DNA of 64,000 nt from SG8-41 sp035649495 (GCA_035649495.1 DASRJL010000099.1:1-64000); one strand, 5' to 3'; shown: positions 17,753-26,374, counted from the stretch's first letter. Program-made: numbers and translations. Notes: generated by a model not told the origin, from the letters alone.

Positions 17753-18348
17753 CCTCCGGTCTGCAGCCAGCGCTCGACCTGGTCCAGGCGGTCGGATCCC
17801 CAGAACGGCTCGCCGTCCACCACGATGTAGGGCGAGCCGAATACCCCGCGCTCGATCGCGGCATCCACCTCGATTCTGAGGCGCTCCTTTACCGCGGCGT
17901 CGTTCATCGCCTGCGCCAGCTCGGCCTTGTCCACTCCCAGCTTGGCCGCCACGTTTCCGGTCACCTCCGGATTGGAGATGTCGCGGTCCTCGGCGAAGTA
18001 GGCGTGATAGAGCGCCCGCGCGAGCTTTTTCGCGCGGGCGGGGTCCCGGTCGCCGAGCCAGTAGAAAGCGCGTGCGGGCGCAGTGGTGGACACCGGAAAC
18101 TTCGTCGGCAGCTTGAACGGCACGTTGAACAGACGTGCGCTCCGCGCCAGATCGTGCGCGGCGTAGCTGCCCTTGAGCGGTATCGTCGTCAGCGGCTGCT
18201 GGCCGTTCAACTTGAACACTGCTCCCAGCAGGATCGGCCGCCATGTCACCGTGCGGTCGTGCTTCGCGGCCAGGTCCTCGATTTTCGTCGCCGCGAAGTA
18301 GCCGTACGGGGAAGAAAAATCAAAATAGAAATCGATCGGGTTTGCCAT
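17746..18348 (-). CDS. 2-hydroxychromene-2-carboxylate isomerase / DsbA-family oxidoreductase
   Basis: The thioredoxin-fold protein has 200 residues and begins IDFYFDFSSPYGYFAA, where the Ser-Ser-Pro replaces the CXXC of DsbA, as in HCCA isomerases and GST-kappa. GVFGSPYIVVDGEPFWGSDR is the conserved C-terminal signature. It is cytoplasmic and probably glutathione-dependent. It sits between a thiolase and the macrodomain gene, with 14 bp to the former and an overlap with the latter. It may handle an aromatic or acyl-CoA-related intermediate, but the substrate is unknown. Confidence 0.9.
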   Translation of the reverse strand: MANPIDFYFDFSSPYGYFAATKIEDLAAKHDRTVTWRPILLGAVFKLNGQQPLTTIPLKGSYAAHDLARSARLFNVPFKLPTKFPVSTTAPARAFYWLGDRDPARAKKLARALYHAYFAEDRDISNPEVTGNVAAKLGVDKAELAQAMNDAAVKERLRIEVDAAIERGVFGSPYIVVDGEPFWGSDRLDQVERWLQTGGW

Positions 18349-18362
18349 GGGTCCCTCCCGAG

Positions 18363-19547
18363 CTAGAGCCGTTCAAGCGCTATCGCGGTCGCTTCGCCGC
18401 CGCCGATGCATAGCGCCGCAATGCCTCGCTTCACTTCGTATTTTTCCAGGGCCGCGAGCAGCGTCACCATGATACGCGCGCCCGACGCGCCGATCGGGTG
18501 GCCCAGCGCGCATGCGCCGCCGTGCACGTTTACCTTCTCGTGGGGCAGATCGAGATCGTGCATCGCGGCCATGGCGACGACCGCAAACGCCTCGTTGATC
18601 TCGAAGAGGTCCGTGGTCTTCGCGTCCCAGCCGGTCTTCTCGAAGAGCTTGCGGATGGCGCCGATCGGCGCCGTCGTGAACCATTGCGGCTCCTGCGAAT
18701 GCGTGGCGTAGCCGGCGATGGATGCGAGCGGGGCGATGCCGCGCCGGATGGCCTCGGAGCGTTTCATGAGCACCAGCGCCGCCGCGCCGTCGGAGATCGA
18801 GCTCGAATTGGCCGCGGTCACCGTCCCATCCTTGCGGAAAGCGGGCCTCAACTGCGGGATCCGGTCCGGGTTTGCCTTGAGCGGCTGCTCGTCGGTGCGC
18901 ACCATCGCCCCTGCCTTGTCGCCGGGGATGCCGACGGGCACGATCTCGCCCGCGAAGGCGCCCGTCCGTATCGCCTCCTGAGCGCGGGTGAGGGAGGCGA
19001 TCGCGTAGCGATCCTGCGCTTCGCGAGTGAACCGGTACTGGCCCGCGCAGTCCTCGGCAAAAGTCCCCATCAAACGCCCGCGGTCGTACGCGTCCTCCAG
19101 GCCGTCGAGGAACATGTGGTCTTTCACCTCGCCGTGGCCCAGCCGCAGGCCGGCGCGTGCCTTCGGCAGGAGATAGGGCGCGTTGCTCATGCTCTCCATA
19201 CCGCCCGCGATCATCACATCGTTAGTCCCCAGCGCAACGAGGTCGTGCGCCAGCATTGCCGCCTTCATGCCGGACCCGCACATCTTGTTGATCGTCGTGC
19301 AGCCGGTTGCCGGCGGCAGGCCGGCGCCCAGGGCGGCCTGGCGCGCCGGCGCCTGGCCCTGGCCAGCGGGCAGGACGTTGCCCATGATCGCTTCCTGCAC
19401 GTCCTCGCGGACGACGCCCGAACGCTCGACCGCGGCCCGGATCGCCGCCGCGCCGAGTTCAGGCGCAGTAACCGACTTGAGGTCGCCCATGAATCCGCCC
19501 ATGGGCGTGCGGGCGGCGCCGACGATGACTACGGGGTCGTCATGCAT
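18363..19547 (-). CDS. acetyl-CoA acetyltransferase (thiolase)
   Basis: The protein has 394 residues from the ATG at 19547. The nucleophilic Cys lies in NKMCGSGMKA, the His in GGACALGHPIGASGAR, and the second catalytic Cys in CIGGGEATA. In this context it probably cleaves acetoacetyl-CoA from leucine degradation, or in reverse supplies acetoacetyl-CoA for polyhydroxyalkanoate. A broader beta-ketothiolase role is possible. Confidence 0.93.
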   Translation of the reverse strand: MHDDPVVIVGAARTPMGGFMGDLKSVTAPELGAAAIRAAVERSGVVREDVQEAIMGNVLPAGQGQAPARQAALGAGLPPATGCTTINKMCGSGMKAAMLAHDLVALGTNDVMIAGGMESMSNAPYLLPKARAGLRLGHGEVKDHMFLDGLEDAYDRGRLMGTFAEDCAGQYRFTREAQDRYAIASLTRAQEAIRTGAFAGEIVPVGIPGDKAGAMVRTDEQPLKANPDRIPQLRPAFRKDGTVTAANSSSISDGAAALVLMKRSEAIRRGIAPLASIAGYATHSQEPQWFTTAPIGAIRKLFEKTGWDAKTTDLFEINEAFAVVAMAAMHDLDLPHEKVNVHGGACALGHPIGASGARIMVTLLAALEKYEVKRGIAALCIGGGEATAIALERL

Positions 19548-19557
19548 GTGTAAAAGG

Positions 19558-19625
19558 CAAGCACCAATGCTCAAGCCTCAAATTCCAAGCGCGTTTGTGA
19601 TTTGGCATTTGGTGCTTGATGATTG
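19558..19625. repeat. heptamer repeat array with two opposed arms (locus 2)
   Basis: The left arm reads CAAGCAC, CAATGCT, CAAGCCT, CAAATTC in 7-bp steps from 19558. The right arm (about 19591-19625) carries the reverse complement in the same steps, ending ATTTGGTGCTTGAT. The arms could fold into a hairpin between the nitronate monooxygenase and thiolase genes. Confidence 0.75.
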
Positions 19626-19629
19626 CTCT

Positions 19630-20712
19630 TCAACGGCGGAGCGAGGCGAGCCGGTCCAGGCATTCCAGCGTTTCCGCTTCCAGCGTGGCGATGAGTTGGC
19701 CCGCGGGCAGCGCGCGCGACAGGGGCGCCGCCTGCCCCGCCCACATCGCCACGAAGTCCGGATTGCCGGCTTTGCCCGAGGCCGCGCGCAGCTTGCCGGT
19801 CAGGGCATTCTGCGCGGGGAACGGCAGCTGCGGCGCATCCCGCATCTCGCGATTGAAGCGGTTGGCGAGTCCGCGCGCCGGCTTGCCCGAGAACTTCTCG
19901 GTGATGACCGTGGTGTCTTCCCGCGCGGCGAGCAGGCCGTCCTTGTGCACCTGCGGCGCACCGCTCTCGGGGCAGGGAATGAAGGCGGTGCCGAGCTGGG
20001 CCGCCTGCGCGCCGAGAGCGAGTGCGGCCGCGATGCCGGCGCCGTCCATGATCCCGCCCGCCGCAACGACCGGCGTTTTCACGCGGCACACGATCATACG
20101 AACCAGGGCGAGAGTGCCCGTCATGGATTCGTAGGGATTGCGCAGGTAGCTGCCGCGGTGGCCGCCCGCCTCCGCGCCTTGCGCGACGATGAAGTCCACC
20201 CCGAGCGCCTCGAGCCGCTCGGCTTCCGCCACGCAATTCGCGCTGCCGCCGACCTTGATGCCCTGTGACTGGAACCGGCGCACTCGCTCCGCCGGCAGGT
20301 CGCCGAGGTGGCTGCTGAATACGGCGGGGCGGATGGCTTCGATCGCGCGCAACTGCGCTTCCAGGTCCGGGGCGTACGGCGCGCGCACCGGCTCGGGGGC
20401 AGGCAGGCCGAGCGACTGGTAGTAGCCGGCGACGGCATCGAGCGCCCCGCGTTGCGCCGCCGCGTCCACTGCCGGGGGCTGCGAGACGACGAACAGGTTC
20501 ACGTTGAACGGCAGATCGGTTTGCGCGCGCACGGCCTCGGCGTCGCGCTGCATCGCCTCGGGCTGGGAATAGGCGGCGCCGAGCGATCCGAGTCCCCCGG
20601 CCTTGCAGACCGCGGCCGCCATTTCCGGCGTGGCCGCGCTCGCCATGGGCGCCTGAATGATCGGGAGGCGGATCCCGAGCCGGTCGCAGAGGGGGGTCTG
20701 TAATCTGTTCAT
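19630..20712 (-). CDS. nitronate monooxygenase (2-nitropropane dioxygenase family)
   Basis: The protein has 360 residues and an FMN-binding TIM-barrel. PIIQAPMASAATPEMA lies near the N-terminus, then FIVAQGAEAGGHRG with the catalytic-region His, and AAGGIMDGAGIAAALALGA for phosphate binding. Family members oxidise nitronates or act as FMN enoyl reductases. Its place between liuA and the thiolase suggests the same transcription unit, although a heptamer array follows it. Confidence 0.92.
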   Translation of the reverse strand: MNRLQTPLCDRLGIRLPIIQAPMASAATPEMAAAVCKAGGLGSLGAAYSQPEAMQRDAEAVRAQTDLPFNVNLFVVSQPPAVDAAAQRGALDAVAGYYQSLGLPAPEPVRAPYAPDLEAQLRAIEAIRPAVFSSHLGDLPAERVRRFQSQGIKVGGSANCVAEAERLEALGVDFIVAQGAEAGGHRGSYLRNPYESMTGTLALVRMIVCRVKTPVVAAGGIMDGAGIAAALALGAQAAQLGTAFIPCPESGAPQVHKDGLLAAREDTTVITEKFSGKPARGLANRFNREMRDAPQLPFPAQNALTGKLRAASGKAGNPDFVAMWAGQAAPLSRALPAGQLIATLEAETLECLDRLASLRR

Positions 20713-20758
20713 GATTCAGTAAGTTATCTCATCAGTTAGCGATCACTTCACGTATTGC

Positions 20759-20823
20759 CTATCTCGTTTCATCAAACGACTCACGCCCGATCAGCCAGCG
20801 TCGAATCCTGAAGTCCCAGCTTT
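20759..20823 (-). pseudogene. remnant of the 3' end of a second acyl-CoA dehydrogenase gene
   Basis: Read on the minus strand, these bases encode IRRWLIGRESFDETR followed by TAG, nearly identical to the end of the intact liuA just upstream (IRRWLIGRELFDETR, then TAG). Before it, fragments matching AGTS are one base out of frame, after which the similarity stops. It is therefore a duplicated or recombined tail with independent silent changes, about 150 bp downstream of the complete gene. Confidence 0.65.
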
Positions 20824-20845
20824 GGCATTTGGTCTCGGCCGCCGC

Positions 20846-20880
20846 TGAAGCGGCTTAACATGCGCAATTCGCATGTTAGC
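20846..20880. terminator. two small hairpins downstream of liuA
   Basis: GCCGCTGAAGCGGC forms a first short stem and AACATGCG-CAATT-CGCATGTT a second (about 20859-20879). They lie about 40 bp past the liuA stop in its direction of transcription. No T-run follows, so intrinsic termination is uncertain. Confidence 0.4.
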
Positions 20881-20914
20881 CTCGCCCAAATCGCGGCGGG
20901 CTACTCGGTCTGTC

Positions 20915-22084
20915 CTAGCGCGTCTCATCGAATAGCTCTCGACCAATCAGCCACCGCCGGATCTCCGACGTGCCCGCCCCGATCTCATACAGCTTGGCGT
21001 CGCGCAGCAAGCGGCCGGTGGGCGCATCGTTGATGTAACCCGTGCCGCCCAGGCACTGTATCGCTTCGAGCGCCATCCACGTTGCACGCTCCGCCGCATA
21101 CAGTATGGCCCCGGCCGCATCCTTGCGGGTGACTTCGTTGCGGTCGCACGCGCGCGCCACCGCGTAGACGTAGGCTCGGCACGCGTTCAGCGTGACGTAC
21201 ATATCGGCGAGCTTGCCCTGCATCAGCTGGAATTCGCCGATCGGCCGATCGAACTGCTTGCGCTCATGGAGGTAGGGCAGCACGGCGTCGAGGCACGCCT
21301 GCATGATCCCGACCGGGCCGCCGGCGAGCACCGCCCGCTCGTAGTCCAGGCCGCTCATCAGCACTTCGACGCCCTTGCCCACGGCGCCCAGCACGTTTTC
21401 CTCCGGCACCTCGCAATCCTCGAACACCAGCTCCGAGGTGTTCGATCCGCGCATGCCGAGCTTGTCGAGCTTCTGCGCGGTGGAAAAACCCTTCCATTCC
21501 TTTTCCACGATGAAGGCTGTGATGCCGCGCGCCCCGGCCGCCGCATCGGTCTTCGCGTAGACCACCAGCACGTCGGCGTCGGGTCCGTTGGTGATCCACA
21601 TCTTGGTGCCGTTCAAGACATAACGGCTGCCCCGTTTCTCCGCGCGCAGCTTCATGCCGACCACGTCCGAACCGGCGGAATGCTCGCTCATCGCGAGCGC
21701 GCCCACGTGCTCGCCGCTCACGAGCCCTGACAGATAGCGCCTCTTTTGAGCCGCGGAACCGTTGCGCCGGATCTGGTTGACGCACAGGTTGGAGTGCGCG
21801 CCGTAGGAAAGCCCGACGGCGGCGGAGGCCCGGCTCACTTCCTCCATCGCGACCACGTGCGCGAGATAGCCCATGTTCGCGCCGCCGTACTCCTCCTCGA
21901 CGGTGATGCCGAGCAGCCCCAGGTCTCCCAGCAGTGGCCACAGGTCGCGGGGAAACTCGTTGTCGCGGTCGATCCGGGCGGCGCGCGGCGCGATCGCTTC
22001 CGCGGCAAAATCCGCAACCGTGGCGCGCAGGATATCGAGGGTTTCGCCCAGCTCGAAGTTGAGGCCCTGGTACGACAAGTTCAC
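20915..22084 (-). CDS. liuA: isovaleryl-CoA dehydrogenase
   Basis: This FAD-dependent acyl-CoA dehydrogenase catalyses the first committed step from isovaleryl-CoA to 3-methylcrotonyl-CoA. From the GTG at 22084 the product has 389 residues and starts VNLSYQGLNFELGET, like other isovaleryl-CoA dehydrogenases. DYERAVLAGGP carries the region of the catalytic base, and LGGTGYINDAPTGRLLRD is the C-terminal family signature. An ATG at 22168 would overlap liuR and add 28 atypical residues. It follows liuR by about 33 bp, so the two are probably one transcript. Confidence 0.93.
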   Translation of the reverse strand: MNLSYQGLNFELGETLDILRATVADFAAEAIAPRAARIDRDNEFPRDLWPLLGDLGLLGITVEEEYGGANMGYLAHVVAMEEVSRASAAVGLSYGAHSNLCVNQIRRNGSAAQKRRYLSGLVSGEHVGALAMSEHSAGSDVVGMKLRAEKRGSRYVLNGTKMWITNGPDADVLVVYAKTDAAAGARGITAFIVEKEWKGFSTAQKLDKLGMRGSNTSELVFEDCEVPEENVLGAVGKGVEVLMSGLDYERAVLAGGPVGIMQACLDAVLPYLHERKQFDRPIGEFQLMQGKLADMYVTLNACRAYVYAVARACDRNEVTRKDAAGAILYAAERATWMALEAIQCLGGTGYINDAPTGRLLRDAKLYEIGAGTSEIRRWLIGRELFDETR

Positions 22085-22116
22085 CCCCGAATGCAAACTC
22101 GATGGAGACAGCGCGC

Positions 22117-22515
22117 TTACGCGGCAGCCGGGCCGGCTTCCGGCTTGCCCTTGAGGAGACGGCGGCACTGATTGGCGAAGAAATCGATCTCGTTCAGCAT
22201 CACTTCGATGTCCTCCCGTTGCTGCTCCAGCAGCGCACGGCGCCGTTCCAGCCGTTCCAGAAACACCTCGAGCTGCCGTTGCTCGTCGCGCGACACGTCG
22301 TATAGCTCGAAGAGATCCCGGATCTCGGCCAGGCTGAATCCCAGGCGTTTGCCCCGCAGCGCAAGCTTAAGCCGGACCCGGTCCCGGTTGGAGAACACAC
22401 GGTTTACACCTTCCCGTGCGGGGCTCAGCAAACCCTGGTCTTCGTAATAGCGTATGGTCCGGGTGGTGACCCCGAATTCCCTCGCGAGCTCGGAAATATT
22501 GAACTGGGGAATCAT
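22117..22515 (-). CDS. liuR: MerR-family regulator of branched-chain catabolism
   Basis: The product has about 132 residues. The MerR helix-turn-helix is at the N-terminus (FNISELAREFGVTTRTIRYY, then EDQGLLSPAREG) and a coiled dimerisation helix rich in E, L and R follows (about 85-115). The ATG at 22515 or one five codons upstream (22530) may be used. Position directly before liuA, and three ACGT half-sites in the divergent promoter, match the LiuR regulator of leucine catabolism described in proteobacteria. Confidence 0.9.
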   Translation of the reverse strand: MIPQFNISELAREFGVTTRTIRYYEDQGLLSPAREGVNRVFSNRDRVRLKLALRGKRLGFSLAEIRDLFELYDVSRDEQRQLEVFLERLERRRALLEQQREDIEVMLNEIDFFANQCRRLLKGKPEAGPAAA

Positions 22516-22570
22516 TGTGCTATGCAGCAAATCCTAGTAAGATGAAGTAGATGAAGAGCTTGTAGCCTAG

Positions 22571-22592
22571 CTTACGTTAACGTCAACGTCAA
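22571..22592. promoter_or_regulatory. putative LiuR operator with three ACGT half-sites
   Basis: ACGT occurs at 22574, 22580 and 22586, each separated by two bases, so two overlapping copies of the pattern TT.ACGT..ACGT.AA are present. That pattern corresponds to the LiuR box reported for proteobacteria. It lies between liuR and the MBL-phaC-SDR genes and could control both directions. Confidence 0.7.
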
Positions 22593-22607
22593 CCTTACCG
22601 TCAATTG

Positions 22608-23657
22608 ATGTCTTCCCGGCCACAACTCGATATCCAAGGCGAATTGCGGTATCCGTTCGAAGCGCACGCTTCGGGCACCACTCAAGAGATCGCCCCTGGC
22701 GTGCTATGGGTGCGCATGCCGCTTCCGTTTGCGCTCGACCATATCAATTTGTGGCTGGTGGCGGACGGCACGCACTGGACGATGGTTGATTGCGGTCTCG
22801 CGACGAACACGACCCGGTCTCTGTGGGAGGGCATCTTTGCGCGGGACCTCGGCGGGCGCGCGATCGGGCGCGTCATCGTGACCCACTACCATCCCGATCA
22901 CATCGGACTGGCGGGCTGGTTGAGCGCGAAGTTGAACGTCGTCCCGTGGATGACCCGGGGCGAGTTTCTGACCGCCCACGCAGCCTGTCACAGCGTCGGC
23001 GGAACCGGTTACGCGCCGTTGCGCCATTTCTTTGCGCGGCACGGTCTGGCTCCCGCCCGCCTCGAGGCCGCCGGCGTGAAGGACGGCACCTACCGGCGCG
23101 GCGTGGAGCCGCTGCCCGAGACGTTTCGCCGCATCCGAAACGGCGATCGTATCGCCATCGGCGATCATTCGTGGCAGGTCATCGTCGGCTACGGGCATGC
23201 GCCCGAGCACGCGGCGCTCGCGAGCGGCGGCGCGGGCCTGTTGATAGCCGGCGACATGCTGCTGCCGCGCATTTCAACCAACGTCAGCGTATGGCCCGTC
23301 GAACCCGACGGTGACCCGCTCGGCGATTTCCTGGATTCGCTGGACCGGTTCGCCGGGCTGGATGCGGGCACCCTGGTGCTGCCGTCCCACGGGCTGCCGT
23401 TTCGGGGCATACCGACGCGCATCGGCCAGCTGAAGGCGCACCACGCCTCGCGCCTGGAGAAACTCGCGGCGGTTTGTGACGGCGAAAAGACTGCGGCAGA
23501 ATTGATGCCGGCGCTCTTCCGCCGCGAGTTCACCGATTATCAATTGCTGTTCGCGATGGGCGAGACGATCGCGCACCTGAACCATCTCTGGCACAAGGGC
23601 GTCGTTCAGCGTATCGCCTGTCCGGATGGACTCTGGCGCTTCGTCCGCGCCGCCTGA
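22608..23657 (+). CDS. metallo-beta-lactamase fold hydrolase
   Basis: The product has 349 residues from the ATG at 22608 (a TTG at 22605 is also in frame). It contains the metal-binding THYHPDHIG motif, the second-shell GYGHAPEHAAL, the bridging AGDMLLP aspartate and LPSHGLPF. The layout is that of the glyoxalase II-like / Lactamase_B family. It follows the LiuR operator and precedes phaC by 12 bp, so a thioester or lactone hydrolase acting on acyl-CoA metabolism is plausible but unproven. Confidence 0.88.
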   Translation: MSSRPQLDIQGELRYPFEAHASGTTQEIAPGVLWVRMPLPFALDHINLWLVADGTHWTMVDCGLATNTTRSLWEGIFARDLGGRAIGRVIVTHYHPDHIGLAGWLSAKLNVVPWMTRGEFLTAHAACHSVGGTGYAPLRHFFARHGLAPARLEAAGVKDGTYRRGVEPLPETFRRIRNGDRIAIGDHSWQVIVGYGHAPEHAALASGGAGLLIAGDMLLPRISTNVSVWPVEPDGDPLGDFLDSLDRFAGLDAGTLVLPSHGLPFRGIPTRIGQLKAHHASRLEKLAAVCDGEKTAAELMPALFRREFTDYQLLFAMGETIAHLNHLWHKGVVQRIACPDGLWRFVRAA

Positions 23658-23669
23658 AAGGACTCGTTC

Positions 23670-25529
23670 GTGGCCGTCACCGAGAAACCGACCCCTGTTC
23701 CCCCCAATCCGATCGAGCTCGCGCGGCTCTACGGGGACATTGCGCGCAAGAGCGGCGAGATGATGACCCGATTCATGCAGCGGCCGAGAAACGGCACGCG
23801 GCCGGGGGCCGACGAGATGGGCGTGGGCCAGGCCTTTTTCAGCGCGTGGATGAAGCTGCTGACCAACCCGGTGAAACTCGCCGAAATGCAGATGAAGCTC
23901 TGGCAGGACTATGCGACCCTGTGGCAGAGTTCGATGCGGAAGCTCTTCTGGCAGCCCGCGCAGCCGGCGATCGAGCCGGCGAAAGGCGACCGCCGCTTCA
24001 GGCACGAGGACTGGCAGCAGCTCTTCCCGTTCGACTACATCAAGCAGTCCTACCTGATCGCGGCCAGGCACCTCCACGGCACGCTCGGCCACGTCGCCGG
24101 GCTCGACGAGCAGACCGCAAAGAAGGTCGACTTCTACACCCGGCAGTACATCGACGCGCTGTCGCCCACGAATTTCGTTCTGACCAATCCCGAGGTGCTG
24201 CGCGAAACGGTGGCGAGCGGCGGCCAGAACCTGTTGAAGGGGCTGAACAACCTGCTCGACGATCTCGATCGTGGCGGCGGCAAGCTCCGCGTGAGCATGA
24301 CCGACGAGAATGCCTTCCGGCTCGGGGAGAACATCGCCACCACGCCCGGCAAGGTGGTCTTTCAGAACGAACTCCTCCAGCTGATCCAGTACGCGCCGAC
24401 GACGAAGCAGGTGTACCGGCGGCCGCTCCTCGTCGTCCCGCCGTGGATCAACAAGTACTACATCCTCGATCTCCGGGAGAGCAATTCCTTCGTCAAGTGG
24501 GCGGTGGGCGAGGGACACACGGTCTTCATCATCTCGTGGGTGAACCCGGACCAGGCGCTCGCGGGCAAGGGCTTCGACGACTATCTCACCGCGGGAACGC
24601 TGGCCGCGATGGACGCGGTGGAGGAGGCGACCGGCGAGCGGCAGTTGAACGTCATCGGCTACTGCCTCGGCGGCACGCTGGTCGCCGCCACGCTGGGCTA
24701 CCTCGCCGCGAAGAAGAGCGATCGCGTGGCCGCGTGCACGTTTTTCGCGTCCTTCATCGATTTCGAGGAGGCCGGCGAGCTCGAAGTTTTCATAGACGAG
24801 CCGCAGGTGAAGGCACTCGAAAAGCGCATGGAGGAGCACGGCGGCTATCTCGAGGGCAGCGAGATGGCGACCACGTTCAACATGCTGCGCTCGAACGATC
24901 TCATCTGGTCGTTCGTGGTCAACAACTACCTGATGGGGCGCAATCCCTTCCCGTTCGACCTGCTCTACTGGAACTCCGACTCGACGCGCATGCCGGCGGC
25001 GATGCACAGCTTCTACCTGCGCAAGATGTACCTGCAGAACCTGCTAAGGGAGCCGGGCGGGATTATATTGAACGGCGTGCCTATCGACGTCTCGAAGGCC
25101 GGCATGCCGCTTTTCTTCGTCGGCACGGTGGAGGACCATATCGTGCCGTGGCGGACAGTCTATGCCGGGGCAGGGCTCTTTCCGGGACCGAAACGCTTCG
25201 TGCTCGCCGGCTCGGGGCACATCGCCGGTATCGTGAATCCACCGTCCGCGAACAAGTACCACTACTGGACGAACGACAAGCTCCCGGGCGATCCCGAGCA
25301 GTGGTTGAAGGGCGCGCGCCAGCAACCCGGATCGTGGTGGACGGATTGGGGACAATGGGTCGCGGGGCATGGCGGCGGCAAGGTGCCGGCGCGCGTGCCG
25401 GGCAAGGGCGGCTTGAAGGCGATCGAAGACGCGCCGGGTTCCTACGTGCGGGCGCGCGCGGACGTTAAGAACGCACCGAAGGTCGAACCGCGGAGACGCG
25501 AAGGCGCAGAGAAGGTCAAAGTCAAGTAG
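23670..25529 (+). CDS. phaC: class I poly(3-hydroxyalkanoate) synthase
   Basis: The product has 619 residues from a GTG start. The lipase-like box GYCLGGTL holds the catalytic Cys, the Asp is in VGTVEDHIVPW and the His in LAGSGHIAGIVNPP. The N-terminal domain (NFVLTNPEVLRETVASGG) is typical of class I PhaC. It polymerises 3-hydroxyacyl-CoA into storage granules. Location in a probable operon with an MBL hydrolase and an SDR, next to a LiuR operator, suggests coupling to branched-chain catabolism. No phaA, phaB or phaP gene is annotated beside it. Confidence 0.95.
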   Translation: MAVTEKPTPVPPNPIELARLYGDIARKSGEMMTRFMQRPRNGTRPGADEMGVGQAFFSAWMKLLTNPVKLAEMQMKLWQDYATLWQSSMRKLFWQPAQPAIEPAKGDRRFRHEDWQQLFPFDYIKQSYLIAARHLHGTLGHVAGLDEQTAKKVDFYTRQYIDALSPTNFVLTNPEVLRETVASGGQNLLKGLNNLLDDLDRGGGKLRVSMTDENAFRLGENIATTPGKVVFQNELLQLIQYAPTTKQVYRRPLLVVPPWINKYYILDLRESNSFVKWAVGEGHTVFIISWVNPDQALAGKGFDDYLTAGTLAAMDAVEEATGERQLNVIGYCLGGTLVAATLGYLAAKKSDRVAACTFFASFIDFEEAGELEVFIDEPQVKALEKRMEEHGGYLEGSEMATTFNMLRSNDLIWSFVVNNYLMGRNPFPFDLLYWNSDSTRMPAAMHSFYLRKMYLQNLLREPGGIILNGVPIDVSKAGMPLFFVGTVEDHIVPWRTVYAGAGLFPGPKRFVLAGSGHIAGIVNPPSANKYHYWTNDKLPGDPEQWLKGARQQPGSWWTDWGQWVAGHGGGKVPARVPGKGGLKAIEDAPGSYVRARADVKNAPKVEPRRREGAEKVKVK

Positions 25530-25562
25530 AGCTCAGCTCAAGAAACGGCGATACCGGCGTAA

Positions 25563-26330
25563 ATGCGTATCGAAGGTAATGCGTTCCTGGTGACCGGCGG
25601 CGCCTCCGGACTCGGCGCCGCAACCGTGCGCCGGCTGGCGGCGGGCGGCGCGAACGTCGCGATCGTGGATATGCAGGAGCAAGCGGGCGCAAAGCTCGCC
25701 GGGGAAATCGGCCCGCGGGGAATCTTCGCCGCTGCCGACGTCACGAGCGAGGAGCAGGTAGCGGGGGCCATCGAGGCTGCGCGGAGTGCGTTCGGCGTCC
25801 TGCGCGGCGCGGTGAATTGCGCCGGCATCGCGACCGGCGAGCGCATCCTCGGCAGGAATGGCCCGCACCGGCTCGCGACGTTCCGCCGGGCTGTGGAGAT
25901 CAATCTCGTCGGCACGTTCAACGTCCTGCGGCTCGCGGCGCAGGCGATCGCGGAGTGCGCGCCCGATCCCGAAGGCGAGCGCGGCGTCATCATCAACACT
26001 GCCTCCGTCGCTGCGTACGAAGGCCAGACCGGCCAGGCGGCATACGGCGCGTCGAAAGCGGGGGTCGCGGGCTTGACGCTGCCGGCCGCGCGCGAGCTCG
26101 CGCGGCTCGGCATCAGGGTGGTGGCGATCGCGCCGGGAATATTCGAAACACCCATGATGGCGGGCATGAGCGAAGAGGTGCAGGCGTCGCTCGCGGCGCA
26201 GGTGCCTTTTCCCTCGCGGCTTGGCCGGCCCGAGGAATACGCGGCGCTGGTCGAGCACATCGTCGGGAACGCGATGCTGAACGGGGAAGTGATCCGGCTC
26301 GATGGAGCGTTGCGCATGGCCGCCAAATAG
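25563..26330 (+). CDS. SDR oxidoreductase, 3-hydroxyacyl-CoA dehydrogenase type 2-like
   Basis: The 255-residue Rossmann protein has the NAD(P) motif TGGASGLGAATVRRL (residues about 11-25), NCAG at about 89-92 and the active-site YGASKAG. The sequence, including an insert before INTASVAAYEGQTGQ, is closest to the HSD10-type enzymes that oxidise 2-methyl-3-hydroxybutyryl-CoA and other short 3-hydroxyacyl-CoA. It could take part in isoleucine or leucine breakdown or feed PHA synthesis. It lies 33 bp after phaC. Confidence 0.9.
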   Translation: MRIEGNAFLVTGGASGLGAATVRRLAAGGANVAIVDMQEQAGAKLAGEIGPRGIFAAADVTSEEQVAGAIEAARSAFGVLRGAVNCAGIATGERILGRNGPHRLATFRRAVEINLVGTFNVLRLAAQAIAECAPDPEGERGVIINTASVAAYEGQTGQAAYGASKAGVAGLTLPAARELARLGIRVVAIAPGIFETPMMAGMSEEVQASLAAQVPFPSRLGRPEEYAALVEHIVGNAMLNGEVIRLDGALRMAAK

Positions 26331-26374
26331 GCCCCGAGCTGGAAGCTGGTAGCCGTCTCTCTCATGCACATTCC

